DNA from: Amycolatopsis sp. NBRC 101858
Lineage (GTDB): Bacteria > Actinomycetota > Actinomycetes > Mycobacteriales > Pseudonocardiaceae
Reading direction: 5' to 3'
Assembly (NCBI RefSeq): GCF_030269325.1
Contig: NZ_BSTD01000008.1
Coordinates: 434,001 to 498,000 of the forward strand
Length of the DNA stretch: 64,000 nucleotides
The notes beneath the pieces were generated by a model. The model worked only from the letters and a program-made list of their open reading frames with translations, had not been told where the DNA came from and searched no databases. Each line of letters starts with the position of its first letter. The first letter of the stretch is position 1. This document shows, in pieces, positions 1-11,200 of the stretch. Position numbers and translations under genes: made by a program.

Positions 1-621
1 GACAGCCTCTCCGGCCTCGGCGGCGGGGGACCGCTGCTCAACATGCTCTACGGCGAGATCTCGCCCGGCGGCGTCGGCACCGGTCTCTACGGGATCCTGG
101 TCATGGCCATCATCGCGATGTTCCTGGCCGGCCTGATGGTCGGGCGCACGCCGGAGTACCTGGGCAAGAAGCTCGGCAAGCGCGAGGTCACCTGCGCGGC
201 GATCGCCATGCTCGCGATGCCGACCGTGGTCCTCCTCGGCTCGGGAATCGCGCTGCTCCTGCCGGACACGGCGGGCGCGCTGGGCAACGGCGGCGCGCAC
301 GGCCTGTCCGAGATCCTCTACGGCTACGCGTCCACCGGCAACAACAACGGCAGTGCGTTCGGCGGCCTGACCGCGACGAACGACTGGTTCCAGTCGTCGT
401 TCGGCGTCGCCATGGCGATCGGCCGGTTCGTGCCGATCCTCGCCGTGCTCTGCCTGGCCGGTTCGCTGGCCGCCCAGCGCAAGGTGCCCGAAACCGCGGG
501 CACCCTGCCCACCACCGGGCCGCTGTTCGCCACCATGCTCACCGGCACGGTGGTGCTCGTCGCGGCCCTCACGTTCATCCCGGCGCTCGCGCTCGGGCCC
601 ATCGCGGAGGCACTCGCATGA
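1..621 (+). CDS. kdpA: Potassium-transporting ATPase subunit A, C-terminal part (5' end outside window)
   Basis: This is the potassium-binding and translocating membrane subunit of the KdpFABC high-affinity K+ uptake ATPase. The window opens inside the gene; frame 1 is open from base 1 and reads [20 protein letters not shown], continuing into a GGVGTGLYG selectivity-filter-like loop typical of KdpA. About 206 C-terminal residues are visible, with three or four hydrophobic segments and a [12 protein letters not shown] loop, another KdpA hallmark. The stop (619-621) overlaps the kdpB start in an ATGA junction, so the subunits are translationally coupled. The apparent ATG at 43 is an internal methionine. 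Confidence 0.97.
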   Translation, partial: DSLSGLGGGGPLLNMLYGEISPGGVGTGLYGILVMAIIAMFLAGLMVGRTPEYLGKKLGKREVTCAAIAMLAMPTVVLLGSGIALLLPDTAGALGNGGAHGLSEILYGYASTGNNNGSAFGGLTATNDWFQSSFGVAMAIGRFVPILAVLCLAGSLAAQRKVPETAGTLPTTGPLFATMLTGTVVLVAALTFIPALALGPIAEALA

Positions 622-2663
622 CCGTCACCGAAGAACGACCCCAGGTGACTCCGGCCGAAACCACGAGCAAGGTCGGCGCGGGCGTGTTCACCCCCCGCCA
701 GCTCTGGACGTCCCTGCCGGACGCGTTCCGGAAGCTCAACCCGAAGCACCAGCTCGGCAACCCCGTGATGTTCGTGGTGTGGGTGGGCTCCGCGCTCACC
801 ACCGTCTTCGCGATCACCGACCCGAGCGTGTTCACCATCCTGATCGCCGTGTGGCTGTGGTTCACGGTCCTCTTCGCGAACCTCGCCGAGGCTGTCGCCG
901 AAGGGCGCGGCAAGGCGCAGGCGGAATCCTTGCGGCGGTCGAAGAAGGAGACCGTCGCGCGCCGGCTCACCGACACCGGCGAAGAGCAGGTGCCCGGGGT
1001 CGACCTGAAGATCGGCGACTTGGTCGTCGTCGAGGCGGGCCAGGTGATCCCGGGCGACGGCGACGTCGTCGAGGGCATCGCGACCGTCGACGAGTCGGCC
1101 ATCACCGGCGAGTCCGCCCCGGTCATCCGCGAGTCCGGCGGCGACCGGTCGGCGGTCACCGGCGGCACGACCGTGCTGAGCGACCGGATCGTCGTCAAGA
1201 TCACGACCAAGCCCGGCGAGTCCTTTGTGGACCGCATGATCGCGTTGGTGGAAGGCGCCTCCCGGCAGAAGACGCCGAACGAGATCGCATTGACGATCCT
1301 GCTCTCGACGTTGACGATCATCTTCCTGCTCGCCGTCGTGGCGCTGCAGCCGATGGCCCGCTACTCCGGGTCCGAGCAGTCCGTGATCGTGCTGACCGCG
1401 CTGCTCGTGTGTCTCATCCCGACGACGATCGGCGCGCTGCTGAGCGCCATCGGCATCGCGGGCATGGACCGGCTGGTGCAGCGCAACGTCCTGGCGACGT
1501 CCGGCCGCGCGGTGGAGGCCGCCGGTGACGTCTCGACGCTGCTGCTGGACAAGACCGGCACCATCACCTTCGGCAACCGCCGGGCCACCGAGCTGATCCC
1601 GGTCGGAACGTCCACACCGGACGAACTCGCCCGCGCGGCCCGGCTGGCCAGCCTCGCCGACGAAACCCCCGAGGGACGCAGCGTCGTCGAGCTGACCGAG
1701 GCCCACGCGGGTGACGACGTGCACGGCGAGTTCGTCCCCTTCACGGCGCAGACGCGGATGAGCGGGCTCGACGTCGGCGACCGCCGGATCCGCAAGGGCG
1801 CCGCGAGTGCCGTTCGCGCGTGGGTGCGTGAGAACGGCGGCGAGTTCCCCGACGAGACCGAGCGCGTGGTCGACGAGATCAGCGCCCAGGGCGGCACGCC
1901 GCTCGTCGTGGCCGAGGACACCGTGGTGCGCGGCGTGATCCGGCTGTCCGACGTCGTCAAGCCGGGCATGAAGGAGCGCTTCGGGGAACTGCGGGCGATG
2001 GGCATCAAGACGGTGATGATCACCGGCGACAACCCGCTCACCGCCAAGGCCATCGCCGCCGATGCCGGTGTCGACGACTACCTCGCCGAGGCCAAGCCCG
2101 AAGACAAGATGGCGCTCATCAAGCAGGAGCAGGAGGGCGGGCGCCTGGTCGCGATGACCGGCGACGGCACCAACGACGCGCCCGCGCTCGCGCAGTCCGA
2201 CGTCGGCGTCGCGATGAACACCGGCACGTCGGCCGCGAAGGAGGCCGGCAACATGGTCGACCTCGACAGCGACCCGACGAAGCTGATCGAGATCGTCGAG
2301 ATCGGCAAGCAGCTGCTGATCACCCGCGGCGCGCTGACCACGTTCAGCGTCGCCAACGACCTCGCCAAGTACTTCGCGATCCTGCCCGCGATGTTCACCG
2401 GCATCTTCGCCCAGCTCGGCGCGCTCAACATCATGCACCTGGCCACGCCGAAGTCGGCGATCCTCTCCGCGGTCATCTTCAACGCGCTGATCATCGTCGT
2501 GCTCATCCCGCTGGCCCTGCGCGGCGTGCGGTACAAGCCGTCGTCGGCCTCGGCCCTGCTGCGCCGCAACCTGCTCGTCTACGGCCTCGGCGGGATCGTC
2601 AGCCCCTTCCTCGGGATCTGGCTGATCGACCTGCTCGTGCGCCTCATCCCTGGAATCGGGTGA
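618..2663 (+). CDS. kdpB: Potassium-transporting P-type ATPase subunit B
   Basis: Catalytic subunit of the Kdp pump; it hydrolyses ATP to drive K+ import by KdpA. The 681 residues match the family length. The phosphorylated aspartate is D311 in DKTGTIT; the TGES actuator loop is at about residues 163-166, whose serine is the known inhibitory phosphorylation site in E. coli; [10 protein letters not shown] lies at about 515-524. Hydrophobic segments near the N-terminus, around residues 220-275 and at the C-terminus give the usual membrane domain. It overlaps kdpA by ATGA and kdpC by GTGA, so the operon is tightly coupled and probably induced by the adjacent KdpDE pair under K+ limitation. Confidence 0.98.
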   Translation: MTVTEERPQVTPAETTSKVGAGVFTPRQLWTSLPDAFRKLNPKHQLGNPVMFVVWVGSALTTVFAITDPSVFTILIAVWLWFTVLFANLAEAVAEGRGKAQAESLRRSKKETVARRLTDTGEEQVPGVDLKIGDLVVVEAGQVIPGDGDVVEGIATVDESAITGESAPVIRESGGDRSAVTGGTTVLSDRIVVKITTKPGESFVDRMIALVEGASRQKTPNEIALTILLSTLTIIFLLAVVALQPMARYSGSEQSVIVLTALLVCLIPTTIGALLSAIGIAGMDRLVQRNVLATSGRAVEAAGDVSTLLLDKTGTITFGNRRATELIPVGTSTPDELARAARLASLADETPEGRSVVELTEAHAGDDVHGEFVPFTAQTRMSGLDVGDRRIRKGAASAVRAWVRENGGEFPDETERVVDEISAQGGTPLVVAEDTVVRGVIRLSDVVKPGMKERFGELRAMGIKTVMITGDNPLTAKAIAADAGVDDYLAEAKPEDKMALIKQEQEGGRLVAMTGDGTNDAPALAQSDVGVAMNTGTSAAKEAGNMVDLDSDPTKLIEIVEIGKQLLITRGALTTFSVANDLAKYFAILPAMFTGIFAQLGALNIMHLATPKSAILSAVIFNALIIVVLIPLALRGVRYKPSSASALLRRNLLVYGLGGIVSPFLGIWLIDLLVRLIPGIG

Positions 2664-3280
2664 CTCTCGTGAACACTCTCGTCAAGCAGACCTGGGCCGG
2701 GCTGCGCGTCCTCGTCGTGCTGACCGTCCTGCTCGGGATCCTCTACCCCCTGGCGGTGTGGGCGATCGCCCGCATCCCCGGCCTGGAGGGCAACGCCGAA
2801 GGCTCGGTCGTCACGCAGAACGGCCAGGCGGCCGGGTCGTCGCTCATCGGCGTCGACCCGGTGCCGGCCGACCCGGCGCACGACCCGTGGTTCCACAACC
2901 GCCCCTCGGCGCTCTCGAAGGACGCGCTCGGCCCCGGTGACCCGTCGACCTCCGGCGCGTCCAACAAGGGCCCGTACAACGAGGACCTCGTGAAGACCAT
3001 CCAGGAGCGGCGCGACGCCATCGCCAAGCGCGAAGGCGTGTCACCCGACCAGGTACCGCCGGACGCGGTGACGGCGTCGGGTTCCGGCCTCGACCCGGCG
3101 ATCAGCGTGGCCTACGCCGACCTCCAGATCGCCCGCGTCGCCCGCGTGACGGGGTTGCCGGCGGACCGGGTGAAGCAGCTGGTCGAAGCGAACACCTCCG
3201 GGGCGGGGATCGGTGTCCCCGGCGTGAATGTGCTCCAGCTCAACTTGGCCGTGCAAGCCGCGGCCGGAGGGGCACACTGA
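2660..3280 (+). CDS. kdpC: Potassium-transporting ATPase subunit C
   Basis: Small accessory subunit of the Kdp ATPase, thought to stabilise the complex and raise ATP affinity. It has one N-terminal membrane segment (about residues 10-32) followed by an extracytoplasmic domain with the family signatures [10 protein letters not shown] and [16 protein letters not shown]. The 206 residues are typical. The start chosen is the GTG overlapping the kdpB stop (GTGA); a second in-frame GTG three codons on is possible. The next gene, kdpD, follows within a few bases. Confidence 0.97.
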   Translation: MTLVNTLVKQTWAGLRVLVVLTVLLGILYPLAVWAIARIPGLEGNAEGSVVTQNGQAAGSSLIGVDPVPADPAHDPWFHNRPSALSKDALGPGDPSTSGASNKGPYNEDLVKTIQERRDAIAKREGVSPDQVPPDAVTASGSGLDPAISVAYADLQIARVARVTGLPADRVKQLVEANTSGAGIGVPGVNVLQLNLAVQAAAGGAH

Positions 3281-3284
3281 CAGC

Positions 3285-5813
3285 GTGACCAGTACGAAGA
3301 AGCCGCGCCGAGGGGAGCTGAGGATCTACCTCGGCGCGGCTCCGGGCGTCGGCAAGACCTTCGCCATGCTCGGCGAAGCGCGGCGCCGCCTCGACCGCGG
3401 CACCGACGTCGTCGTCGGGCTGGTGGAGACGCACGGCCGCGAGAAGACCGCGGTGCTGCTCGACGGCCTCGAGGTCGTCCCGCGGCGGCACGCCGGGCAC
3501 CGCGGCCGCGAGTTCGACGAGATGGACGTCGACGCCATCCTCGCCCGCGCACCCGAGGTCGCCGTCGTCGACGAGCTCGCGCACACCAACGTGCCGGGCT
3601 CGCGCAACGCCAAGCGCTGGGAGGACGTCGAGGAGCTGCTGGCCGCCGGGATCGACGTCCTGTCCACGGTCAACGTCCAGCACCTGCAGAGCCTCAACGA
3701 CGTCGTCGAGCGGATCACCGGCGTCACCCAGCAGGAGACCGTGCCGGACGAGGTCGTCCGCCGCGCCGAACAGCTCGAGCTGGTCGACATCACCCCGGAG
3801 GCGCTGCGGCGGCGGCTCGCGCACGGCAACGTCTACCCGGCCGAGCGGATCGACGCCGCGCTCGGCAACTACTTCCGCCCCGGCAACCTCACCGCGCTGC
3901 GCGAGCTCGCCCTGCTCTGGGTGGCCGACCAGGTCGACGTCGCCCTGCAGCGCTACCGCGCCGAGCAGAGCATCACCGACACCTGGGAGGCGCGCGAACG
4001 CGTCGTCGTCTCCATCACCGGCGGCGCGGAGAGCGAGACGCTCATCCGCCGCGCCAGCCGGATCGCCACCCGCGCCGGCGCCGAGCTGCAGGTCGTCCAC
4101 ATCCTGCGCGGCGACGGCTTGTCGGGGCTCGGACCCGCCGCGATCGCCCGCTGCCGGACGCTGGCCGAAGAGGTCGGTGCGACGTTCCACACGGTCGTCG
4201 GCGACGACGTCCCGACCGCGCTGCTGGACTTCGCCCGCGGCGTCAACGCGACCCAGCTGGTGATCGGCACCTCGCGGCGTTCACGCGTGGCACGGCTGTT
4301 CGACGAGGGCATCGGCGCCGGCGTCGTGCGGCAGTCCGGGTCGATCGACGTCCACATGGTCACCCACTCCGAGGCGGGCGGGCGCCTGCGGGCCCGGCTG
4401 AGCGCGAGCCCGCTGGGGTTCTCGCGGCTGGTCGCGGGCTGGGTGCTCAGCGTCGTCCTGCCGGTGCTGGTCACCGTCGTCGGGGTCTTCATCCCGGCCG
4501 GGCTCGACTTCGCCACCGACGTCATCTCCTACGTGCTGGCCACCGTCGTCGTCGCGCTGGTCGGCGGCCTCGGGCCGGCGCTGGCCGCGGCCGTGCTCGG
4601 CGCCGGGCTGCTCAACTTCTTCTTCACGCCGCCGCTGTACACGCTCAACGTCCACACCCCGCAGAACCTCGTGACGCTCATCGCGATGGTCGTGGTCGCG
4701 GTGCTCGTCGCGCTGGTCGTCGACCAGGCGGCGCGCCGGGCCACGCAGGCGGCGCGGGCGCGGACCGAGGCGGCGCTGCTCGCGTCCTACGCGCGGACCG
4801 TGCTGACCCACGCCAACCCGATCGAGCGGTTGCTGGAGAAGGTCCGCGAGAACTTCGCGCTGACGTCGGTGACCCTGCTGGAGAAGCAGGAAGGCGAATG
4901 GCGCGGGGTCGCGACGGCGGGGGAGCACCCGTGCGCCGACCCGGACGAGGCCGACGTCGACATCGCCGTCACCGCCGACGTGCACCTGACCCTGCGCGGG
5001 CGGGCGCTCCCGGCGGCCGACCGGCGGGTGCTGGAAGCCGTGGCCGGGCAGGCGTTGCTCGCCCTGCGCCAGCAGCGGACGGCCGCCGCGGCGGCTCGCG
5101 CCGAGCGCAAGGCCGAGGCGACCGAGCTGCGCACGACGCTGTTGTCCGCGGTCGGGCACGACCTGCGGACGCCGCTGACGTCGATCAAGGCGTCCATCGG
5201 CAGCCTGCGCGCGCCCGATCTCCGGCTGTCCGAAGAGGACACCGCCGAGCTGATGGAGGCCATCGAACTGTCGGCCGACCGGCTGGCCGGGCTGATCGAC
5301 AACCTGCTCGATTCGTCCCGGCTGGCCACCGGCGCGGTGAAACCGCACCTGCGTCCGGTCGGCTACGACGAGGTCGTCGCGCACGCGTTGTCCAATGTGG
5401 ACTCGTCGGAGGCGGTGCGGGTGGCGGTCGACGACCAGCTCCCGGCGGTGCTCGCCGACCCCGGCCTGCTGGAGCGGGTGGTGGCGAACGTGCTGGACAA
5501 CGCCCTGCGCCACGGCGGCGCCCCGGTGTCCGCCCGGGCGTCGGCGCACTCCGGCCAGGTGGAGCTGCGGATCGTCGACCACGGCAAGGGGCTGCGCAAG
5601 GGGACCGCGGACTCGGCGTTCGCGCCGTTCCAGCGCCTCGGCGGCGACCGGGACGCGACGCCGGGCGTCGGGCTCGGGCTGTCGGTGGCGAAGGGGTTCA
5701 CCGAAGCGATGGGCGGCACGATCCGCGCCGAGGACACGCCGGGCGGCGGGCTCACGGTCGTGGTTTCCCTGCCTGCTTTCAGCGTCGAGTTCGAAGAGGA
5801 GGGCGTGCGATGA
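3285..5813 (+). CDS. kdpD: Osmosensitive K+ channel sensor histidine kinase
   Basis: Membrane sensor kinase that controls kdp expression in response to low K+ or turgor. Domain order: KdpD N-terminal sensor domain with a Walker A motif GAAPGVGKT (residues 17-25), a universal-stress-like domain (about 230-360), four clustered membrane helices (about 385-490), a GAF-like region, then the HisKA domain with the phosphorylated histidine H625 in GHDLRTPL, and a C-terminal ATPase domain (N-box NALRHGG, GVGLGLSVAKG). The GTG at 3285 is preferred because the conserved domain starts at once after it; an upstream in-frame start at 3228 would lie inside kdpC. 842 residues. Confidence 0.96.
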   Translation: MTSTKKPRRGELRIYLGAAPGVGKTFAMLGEARRRLDRGTDVVVGLVETHGREKTAVLLDGLEVVPRRHAGHRGREFDEMDVDAILARAPEVAVVDELAHTNVPGSRNAKRWEDVEELLAAGIDVLSTVNVQHLQSLNDVVERITGVTQQETVPDEVVRRAEQLELVDITPEALRRRLAHGNVYPAERIDAALGNYFRPGNLTALRELALLWVADQVDVALQRYRAEQSITDTWEARERVVVSITGGAESETLIRRASRIATRAGAELQVVHILRGDGLSGLGPAAIARCRTLAEEVGATFHTVVGDDVPTALLDFARGVNATQLVIGTSRRSRVARLFDEGIGAGVVRQSGSIDVHMVTHSEAGGRLRARLSASPLGFSRLVAGWVLSVVLPVLVTVVGVFIPAGLDFATDVISYVLATVVVALVGGLGPALAAAVLGAGLLNFFFTPPLYTLNVHTPQNLVTLIAMVVVAVLVALVVDQAARRATQAARARTEAALLASYARTVLTHANPIERLLEKVRENFALTSVTLLEKQEGEWRGVATAGEHPCADPDEADVDIAVTADVHLTLRGRALPAADRRVLEAVAGQALLALRQQRTAAAAARAERKAEATELRTTLLSAVGHDLRTPLTSIKASIGSLRAPDLRLSEEDTAELMEAIELSADRLAGLIDNLLDSSRLATGAVKPHLRPVGYDEVVAHALSNVDSSEAVRVAVDDQLPAVLADPGLLERVVANVLDNALRHGGAPVSARASAHSGQVELRIVDHGKGLRKGTADSAFAPFQRLGGDRDATPGVGLGLSVAKGFTEAMGGTIRAEDTPGGGLTVVVSLPAFSVEFEEEGVR

Positions 5814-6508
5814 GCGACCCGGGTGCCACCGTGCTGGTGGTGGACGACGAGCCGCAGATCGTGCGGGCGCTGCGGATCAACCTGAACGCCCGCGGCTACA
5901 AGGTGATCACCGCCCACGACGGCACGGCCGCGCTCAAGGCGGTGGCCGAGACCAAGCCGGACGTCGTCGTGCTCGACCTCGGCCTGCCGGACCTGGACGG
6001 CACGGAGGTGATCGCCGGCCTGCGCGGCTGGACGACGGTGCCGATCATCGTCCTGTCGGCCCGCGGCGACTCGGCCGACAAGGTCCAGGCCCTCGACGCG
6101 GGCGCGGACGACTACGTCACCAAGCCGTTCGGCATGGACGAGCTGCTGGCCAGGTTGCGGGCGGCGGTCCGCCGCTCGGCGGTGACGGGCGCGGACGACG
6201 CGGACGCGGTGGTCGAGACGTCGTCGTTCAGCGTGGACCTGGCCGCGAAGAAGGTCCGCCGCACCGACGGCGTCGAGGTGCACCTGACGAAGACCGAGTG
6301 GGGGGTGCTGGAGCTGCTGGTCCGCAACCGAGGGCGGCTGGTGGCGCAGAAGCAGCTGCTGCACGAAGTGTGGGGGCCGACGTACGAGCGCGAGTCCCAC
6401 TACCTGCGGGTCTACCTGGCCCAGCTGCGGCGCAAGCTGGAGCCCGAGCCCTCGCGGCCCAAGCACCTGCTCACCGAGCCCGGGATGGGTTACCGCTTCG
6501 AGGTCTAG
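5810..6508 (+). CDS. kdpE: Response regulator of the Kdp system
   Basis: OmpR-type response regulator, the partner of KdpD. The receiver domain carries the acidic pair D12-D13, the phospho-acceptor D56 in VVLDLGLPD and the conserved K105 in YVTKPFG; a winged-helix DNA-binding domain follows from about residue 135, ending RPKHLLTEPGMGYRFEV. It starts at the ATG that overlaps the kdpD stop (ATGA), giving 232 residues. It is the last gene of the kdp set, so its product probably activates the promoter upstream of kdpA, outside the window. Confidence 0.97.
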   Translation: MSDPGATVLVVDDEPQIVRALRINLNARGYKVITAHDGTAALKAVAETKPDVVVLDLGLPDLDGTEVIAGLRGWTTVPIIVLSARGDSADKVQALDAGADDYVTKPFGMDELLARLRAAVRRSAVTGADDADAVVETSSFSVDLAAKKVRRTDGVEVHLTKTEWGVLELLVRNRGRLVAQKQLLHEVWGPTYERESHYLRVYLAQLRRKLEPEPSRPKHLLTEPGMGYRFEV

Positions 6509-6537
6509 GACGGCCGTCGACGGGGTACCTCACCGGC

Positions 6538-6795
6538 ATGAGGCCGTCGAAGAAGTGGTGGACGGGGTGGGAACGCATCCCGCCGGTGCTCGTCCTGCTG
6601 CTCGCCGTGGGGTGGACCTTCGGCGCCCTCGCCTGGATCGTGACGGCTTTCGACAGTGGCGACGTCACCTGGGCGAGGTGGCTGCGGATCGCCTCGGCAC
6701 TGGCAGGCGGCCTGCTCGCGGTCTACTTCTGGGCGCTGTACGCCCGCGTGCACCGGCGGTCACCCCGCCGGACCTTGGGCAGCCCGCTGGGCTGA
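6538..6795 (+). CDS. Small two-helix membrane protein of unknown function
   Basis: An 85-residue protein starting MRPSKKWWTGWERIPP, with two hydrophobic segments (about residues 16-38 and 50-70) joined by a short polar loop and a basic tail (YARVHRRSPRR). It lies 29 bases after kdpE on the same strand and is followed by a strong hairpin, so it may be the last cistron of the kdp operon. The ribosome site before ATG is weak. I do not recognise a family; a link to potassium transport is only positional. Confidence 0.7.
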   Translation: MRPSKKWWTGWERIPPVLVLLLAVGWTFGALAWIVTAFDSGDVTWARWLRIASALAGGLLAVYFWALYARVHRRSPRRTLGSPLG

Positions 6796-6812
6796 CCGGG
6801 ACGGAAACACCG

Positions 6813-6838
6813 AAGGCCACCGCCGCGGCGGTGGCCTT
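6813..6838 (+). terminator. Perfect hairpin after the kdp operon
   Basis: Two 12-base arms (AAGGCCACCGCC and its complement) flank a two-base centre, starting 17 bases after the stop of the small membrane protein. There is no long T run, as is usual for actinobacterial terminators. It probably ends the kdp transcript. Confidence 0.75.
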
Positions 6839-6902
6839 CATTGCTGTGTCCAGCGTTCCCGGGCGGCCGCGCGGATGTGGCCTTCGGTGCGCCAGACGCA
6901 AT

Positions 6903-6945
6903 CGAGGCGGCCTTGGCTGCGTTCAACACATCCAAGGCTGCCTCG
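6903..6945. terminator. Inverted repeat downstream of the Pro/Thr-rich gene
   Basis: Arms CGAGGCGGCCTTGG (6903-6916) and CCAAGGCTGCCTCG (6932-6945) pair with one mismatch around a 15-base loop. The element lies 15 bases beyond the stop of the minus-strand gene ending at 6961, facing the kdp terminator, so it is most likely that gene's terminator. Confidence 0.5.
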
Positions 6946-6960
6946 AGGCGGTCGGACTTC

Positions 6961-7575
6961 CTACTGCGCGTGCGTGGTGCTCCCGGTCGGTGTCGCGGTG
7001 TCGGACGTGGGGCCGGTCGGCGAACCCCCGGTGCTCGGGCCGCCGCCGCTCGGGGTGGTCGGTGTCGTCGGGGGCGTCGACGTCGGGTCCGGCGTCGTGG
7101 TCGGCGGCGTCGTCTTGGTCGTCGGCGGGGGCGTCGTCTTCGGCGTCGTCTGCGGCGGCGGGTTGCCCGTGTCGTCGCGGGGTGGTGGGGGCGGGTCGGC
7201 GTGGGTGACCACCGTGGTCGTCGTCTTGCCGTCCGGGCTGATCGACACCACCGTGCTCGGCGCCGTCGAGGAGGTCGCCGACGACTCCGACGTCGGCGCG
7301 CCGGCCGTCGACGGGCCGGTGGACGACGGGGTGTTCGGCACCGTCTGCAGGCCGGCCTGCGAGGTGCCCTGGCCGCCGGTGCCGCCGGTGCCGCCCGCGG
7401 TGGTGGCGGGGTCCGGGCCGGCGAGCTCGGCGACCGCGGCGAACGCGGTCGCGACCACCAGACCGGCCACCCCGAGCACGACGTACCCGGTGCGGTTCGG
7501 TTTGCTGCTCTTCGGCGGGGCGGTGTCGATCCTGGTCACGTGCGAGCTCGATGCGGACCCGTCGGGGCGGGGCAT
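6961..7575 (-). CDS. Membrane-anchored Pro/Thr-rich protein of unknown function
   Basis: 204 residues beginning MPRPDGSASSSHVTRIDTAP. A single membrane helix (about residues 29-50, YVVLGVAGLVVATAFAAVAEL) follows a short basic cytoplasmic tail; the rest is a low-complexity region rich in Thr, Pro, Ser and Gly (for example TTPKTTPPPTTKTTPPTTT), likely extracytoplasmic and perhaps wall-spanning or glycosylated. The start at 7575 is chosen over one 14 codons upstream because a GAGGAG sits six bases before it. No catalytic domain is visible, so no function is offered. Confidence 0.75.
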   Translation of the reverse strand: MPRPDGSASSSHVTRIDTAPPKSSKPNRTGYVVLGVAGLVVATAFAAVAELAGPDPATTAGGTGGTGGQGTSQAGLQTVPNTPSSTGPSTAGAPTSESSATSSTAPSTVVSISPDGKTTTTVVTHADPPPPPRDDTGNPPPQTTPKTTPPPTTKTTPPTTTPDPTSTPPTTPTTPSGGGPSTGGSPTGPTSDTATPTGSTTHAQ

Positions 7576-7777
7576 TGCAGGCTCCTCGGGGGTTCGGGAG
7601 AGGCGCGTTGTTCTCAAAGATGCAGCGAGGCCGTGAATCGATCACTGCTTCCCCGGGTGGGGGAACCCGGGAGGACGACCTCGGCGGCGAGGTTATCACC
7701 GTCGGTGCCCTATTCGCCCAGGTAGTAGGCCTGCGTGATCACTGTGTGCAGTCGAAGTGTCCGGAAAGGATGAAAGC

Positions 7778-8065
7778 GTGCGTGAGGAACAAACGAACAC
7801 CCGGTTGACGGCGTGGGTCCGCGGGCGGGTGCAGGGTGTCGGTTTCCGCTGGTGGACCCGCAGCCGGGCGCTCGAGCTCGGACTGGTGGGCAGTGCGCGG
7901 AACATGCCCGACGGGCGTGTCGAGGTTATAGCGGAGGGTGATCGAGACAACTGTGAGCGGTTGCTGGCCGCCCTCCGGTCCGGAGAATCACCCGGAAGTG
8001 TGGAGAACGTCGTCGAGCGCTGGTCCGACCCGAAAGGGGGACTCAGCGGCTTCCTGGAACGCTGA
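7778..8065 (+). CDS. acyP: Acylphosphatase
   Basis: Small cytosolic enzyme that hydrolyses the carboxyl-phosphate bond of acyl phosphates. The 95-residue protein carries the phosphate-binding signature [11 protein letters not shown] with the catalytic arginine, and the catalytic asparagine in [13 protein letters not shown]. The GTG at 7778 is preferred because GGAAAGGA lies seven bases before it; an in-frame GTG at 7757 would add seven residues without a ribosome site. It lies upstream of smc on the same strand, an arrangement common in actinobacteria. Confidence 0.93.
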   Translation: MREEQTNTRLTAWVRGRVQGVGFRWWTRSRALELGLVGSARNMPDGRVEVIAEGDRDNCERLLAALRSGESPGSVENVVERWSDPKGGLSGFLER

Positions 8066-8234
8066 TGCAGGCCTTGGTACTTCCGGGGCGGGTGTGGCGC
8101 ACGAGGTTGCTGAGGCCTCTGCCGATGTGCTAGGGCGCGCCGAGGAGGGGACGCGTCCGGCGGTCCCCGGAGGCCCCCGGGTAGCCTGGGACGATTGAAT
8201 CGCCAGTACCGGCAGCCAGAGGGGTCAGCACCCA

Positions 8235-11200
8235 GTGCACCTGAAAAGCTTGACGCTGAAGGGCTTCAAGTCCTTCGCCTCGGCCACCACGCTGCGCTTC
8301 GAACCGGGCATCACCTGCGTGGTCGGGCCGAACGGCTCGGGCAAGTCCAACGTGCTGGACGCCCTGCGCTGGGTCATGGGCACCCAGGGCGCGAAGGACC
8401 TGCGCGGCGGCAAGATGGAGGACGTCATCTTCGCCGGCACCGCGGGCCGCGCCCCGCTCGGCCGCGCCGAGGTCACCCTCACCATCGACAACGCCGACGG
8501 CGCGCTCCCCATCGAGTACGCCGAGGTGTCGATCACCCGCCGGATGTTCCGCGACGGCGCGAGCGAGTACGAGATCAACGGCGACCGCTGCCGCCTGATG
8601 GACGTCCAGGAGCTGCTGTCGGACTCCGGCATCGGCCGCGAGATGCACGTCATCGTCGGCCAGGGCCAGCTCTCGGCGATCCTCGAATCCAAGCCCGAGG
8701 AGCGCCGCGCCTTCATCGAAGAGGCCGCCGGCGTCCTCAAGCACCGCAAGCGCAAGGAACAGACCCTGCGCAAGCTGGCCAACATGCAGGGCAACCTCGA
8801 CCGCCTCGGCGACCTCACCACCGAGCTGCGCCGCCAGCTCAAGCCGCTCGGCAAGCAGGCCGAGATCGCCCGCAAGGCCCAGTCCGTGCAGTCCGAGCTG
8901 CGCGACTCCCGCCTGCGCCTGCTCGCCGACGACCTGGTCACCCAGCGGGACACGATCTCGCGCGACGAGGCCGACGAGAAGACCGCCCGCCAGCGCCGGG
9001 CCGAGGTCGAGCAGACCCTCGAGGTCGTCTCAGCCGAGGAAACCGAGCTGGAGTCGTCGCTCGCCGAGGACGCGCCGCTGCTGCAGACCGCGCAGGAGAC
9101 CTGGTACAAGCTGTCCGCGCTGGCCGAGCGCCTGCGCGGCACCGTCCGGCTGGCGATCGAGCGGCAGCGCCACCTCTCGGCCGACGTCTCGACGGCCACC
9201 GGCGGCCGCGACCCCGAAGAACTCCTGGAGGAGGCCGAGCGGGTCGCCGAGCAGGAAGAGGAGCTCAACGAGGCCGTCATGGAGGCCCGGGAGCTGCTCG
9301 CCCAGACCGTGCTGCGGCGCGAAGACCTCGAACAGCGCGTCCAGGCCGCCGAGCGCGCGCACTGGGCCGCCGTCCGCGCCATCGCCGACCGCCGCGAGGG
9401 CATGGCCAAGCTGACCGGCCAGGTCGAGGCGCTGCGCAGCAAGAACGGCGCCACCTCCGACGAGATCGACCGCCTCAGCGTCTCCCTCGAAGAGGCCGCC
9501 GAGCGCGCCGAGATCGCCGTCGAAGAGATGGAGCTGGCCAAGGCGGAGGGCGGCGTCGAGGAGTCCGACGACTCCGGCCTGATGGACCACCACGACCGCG
9601 CGGTCGAGGCCAACAACGCGGCCAAGGCGCGCGTCGAAGAGCTGGTCAAGGCCGAGCGCACCGCCGAACGCGAGATCGCGTCCGAGAAGGCACGCGTCGA
9701 GGCGCTGTCGATGGGCCTGCGGCGCAAGGACGGCGCGGGCGCGCTGCTCGGCGCGTCCCACGAGCTGCCGGGCCTGCTCGGCTCGGTCGCCGCGCTGCTG
9801 ACCGTCGAGCCGGGCTACGAGGTCGCGCTGGCCGCGGCGCTCGGCCCGGTGGCCGACGCCGTCGCCGTCACCGGCGGCGAAGACGCCCTGCGCGCGTTGA
9901 AGTACCTGAAGGACACCGACTCCGGCCGTGCCGGCATCCTGCTCGGCGGGCCCGAGTCCACTGTGGACACCTACTCGTGGCCCGCGCTGCCGGAAGGCGC
10001 GCGCTGGGCCCGCGAGGTCGTCACGGCGCCCGCGCAGCTGCGGCCCGCCGTCGAGCAGGCGCTCGAGAAGCTCGCCCTGGTCCGCGACCTCGAGTCGGCG
10101 CGCCACCTGGTCGCGGTGCACCCGGAGGTCCGGGCGGTCACGGCCGAGGGGGACGTCTTCGGCGCCCGCTGGGCGATCGGCGGCTCCGGCAAGCGCGAGA
10201 GCGTGATCGAGGTCCAGGCCGCCGTCGACGAGGCGGGGGAGCGGCTCCGCACGGCCGAACGCTCGCTGGAGCGCTACGCGGCCGAGCTGGAAGGCGCCCG
10301 CGCCGAGCAGCAGGCGCGGCGCGAGGAGGTTTCGCAGGCCAAGGACGCCCTCGGCGAGGCCAAGGTCCGCAAGGCCCGGTCGTCGGAGCGGCTCAGCCGG
10401 CTGCAGCAGGCGGCCCGCCAGGCCCAGGCGGAGGTCGAGCGGTTCAGCGGCCAGCGCGCGAAGGTCGAGCAGAGCCGCGTACAGGCGCTGGCCCAGCTCG
10501 CCGAGCTGGAAGAACGGCTCGCCGCGGTCGCCGAGCAGCCCGTCGAGGACGACCCGGACACCGCCGAGCGTGACGCCGCCGTCGAGGAGCTGGCCGTCGT
10601 CCGGCAGGAGGAGATGGAGGCGCGGCTCGCGCAGCGCACCTCCGAAGAGCGGGCGCGCAGCATCGCGGGCAAGGCCGAGGGCCTGCGCCGCGCCGCGCAC
10701 GCCGAGCAGCAGGCCCGTGAACGCGCCGAGCGCGCCGCCGCCAACCGCAAGCGCGGCGCCGAGATCGCCAACGCCGTCGTCAACGGCGGCGAGATCGCGC
10801 TCGACCGCATCGAGCACTCCGTCCAGCGCGCGGCCACCGAACGCGACCAGGTCCAGGCCCGCCGCCAGAGCCGCGAAGCCGCGCTGACCAGCGTCCGCGC
10901 CAAGGTCCGCGAGCTGACCGGCGAGCTGGAGAAGCTGACCGACGCCGTCCACCGCGACGAGGTGCTGCGCGCCGAGCAGCGGCTGCGGCTGGAGACGCTG
11001 GAAGCGAAGATCGCCGAGGACTTCGGCATCGGCCTCACCGATCTCGTCCAGGAGTACGGCCCGGACGTCCCGGTCCCGCCGAGCGCGGGCGAGATGGCCG
11101 AGTACGAAGCGGCGAAGGACCGCGGCGAGGACGTCACCCCGCCGCCGCCGATGCCCTACGACCGCGACACCCAGGCCCGCCGTGCGAAGCGCGCCGAGAA

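Noticed and set aside
324-2438. 704-residue minus-strand frame opposite kdpB
   Set aside because: Composition is a GC-frame shadow rich in Asp, Arg, Gly and His, with no domain, and kdpB is a clear gene on the plus strand.
8195-10573. 792-residue plus-strand frame overlapping smc
   Set aside because: Almost wholly Arg/Pro/Gly/Ala; smc in the adjacent frame is unmistakable.
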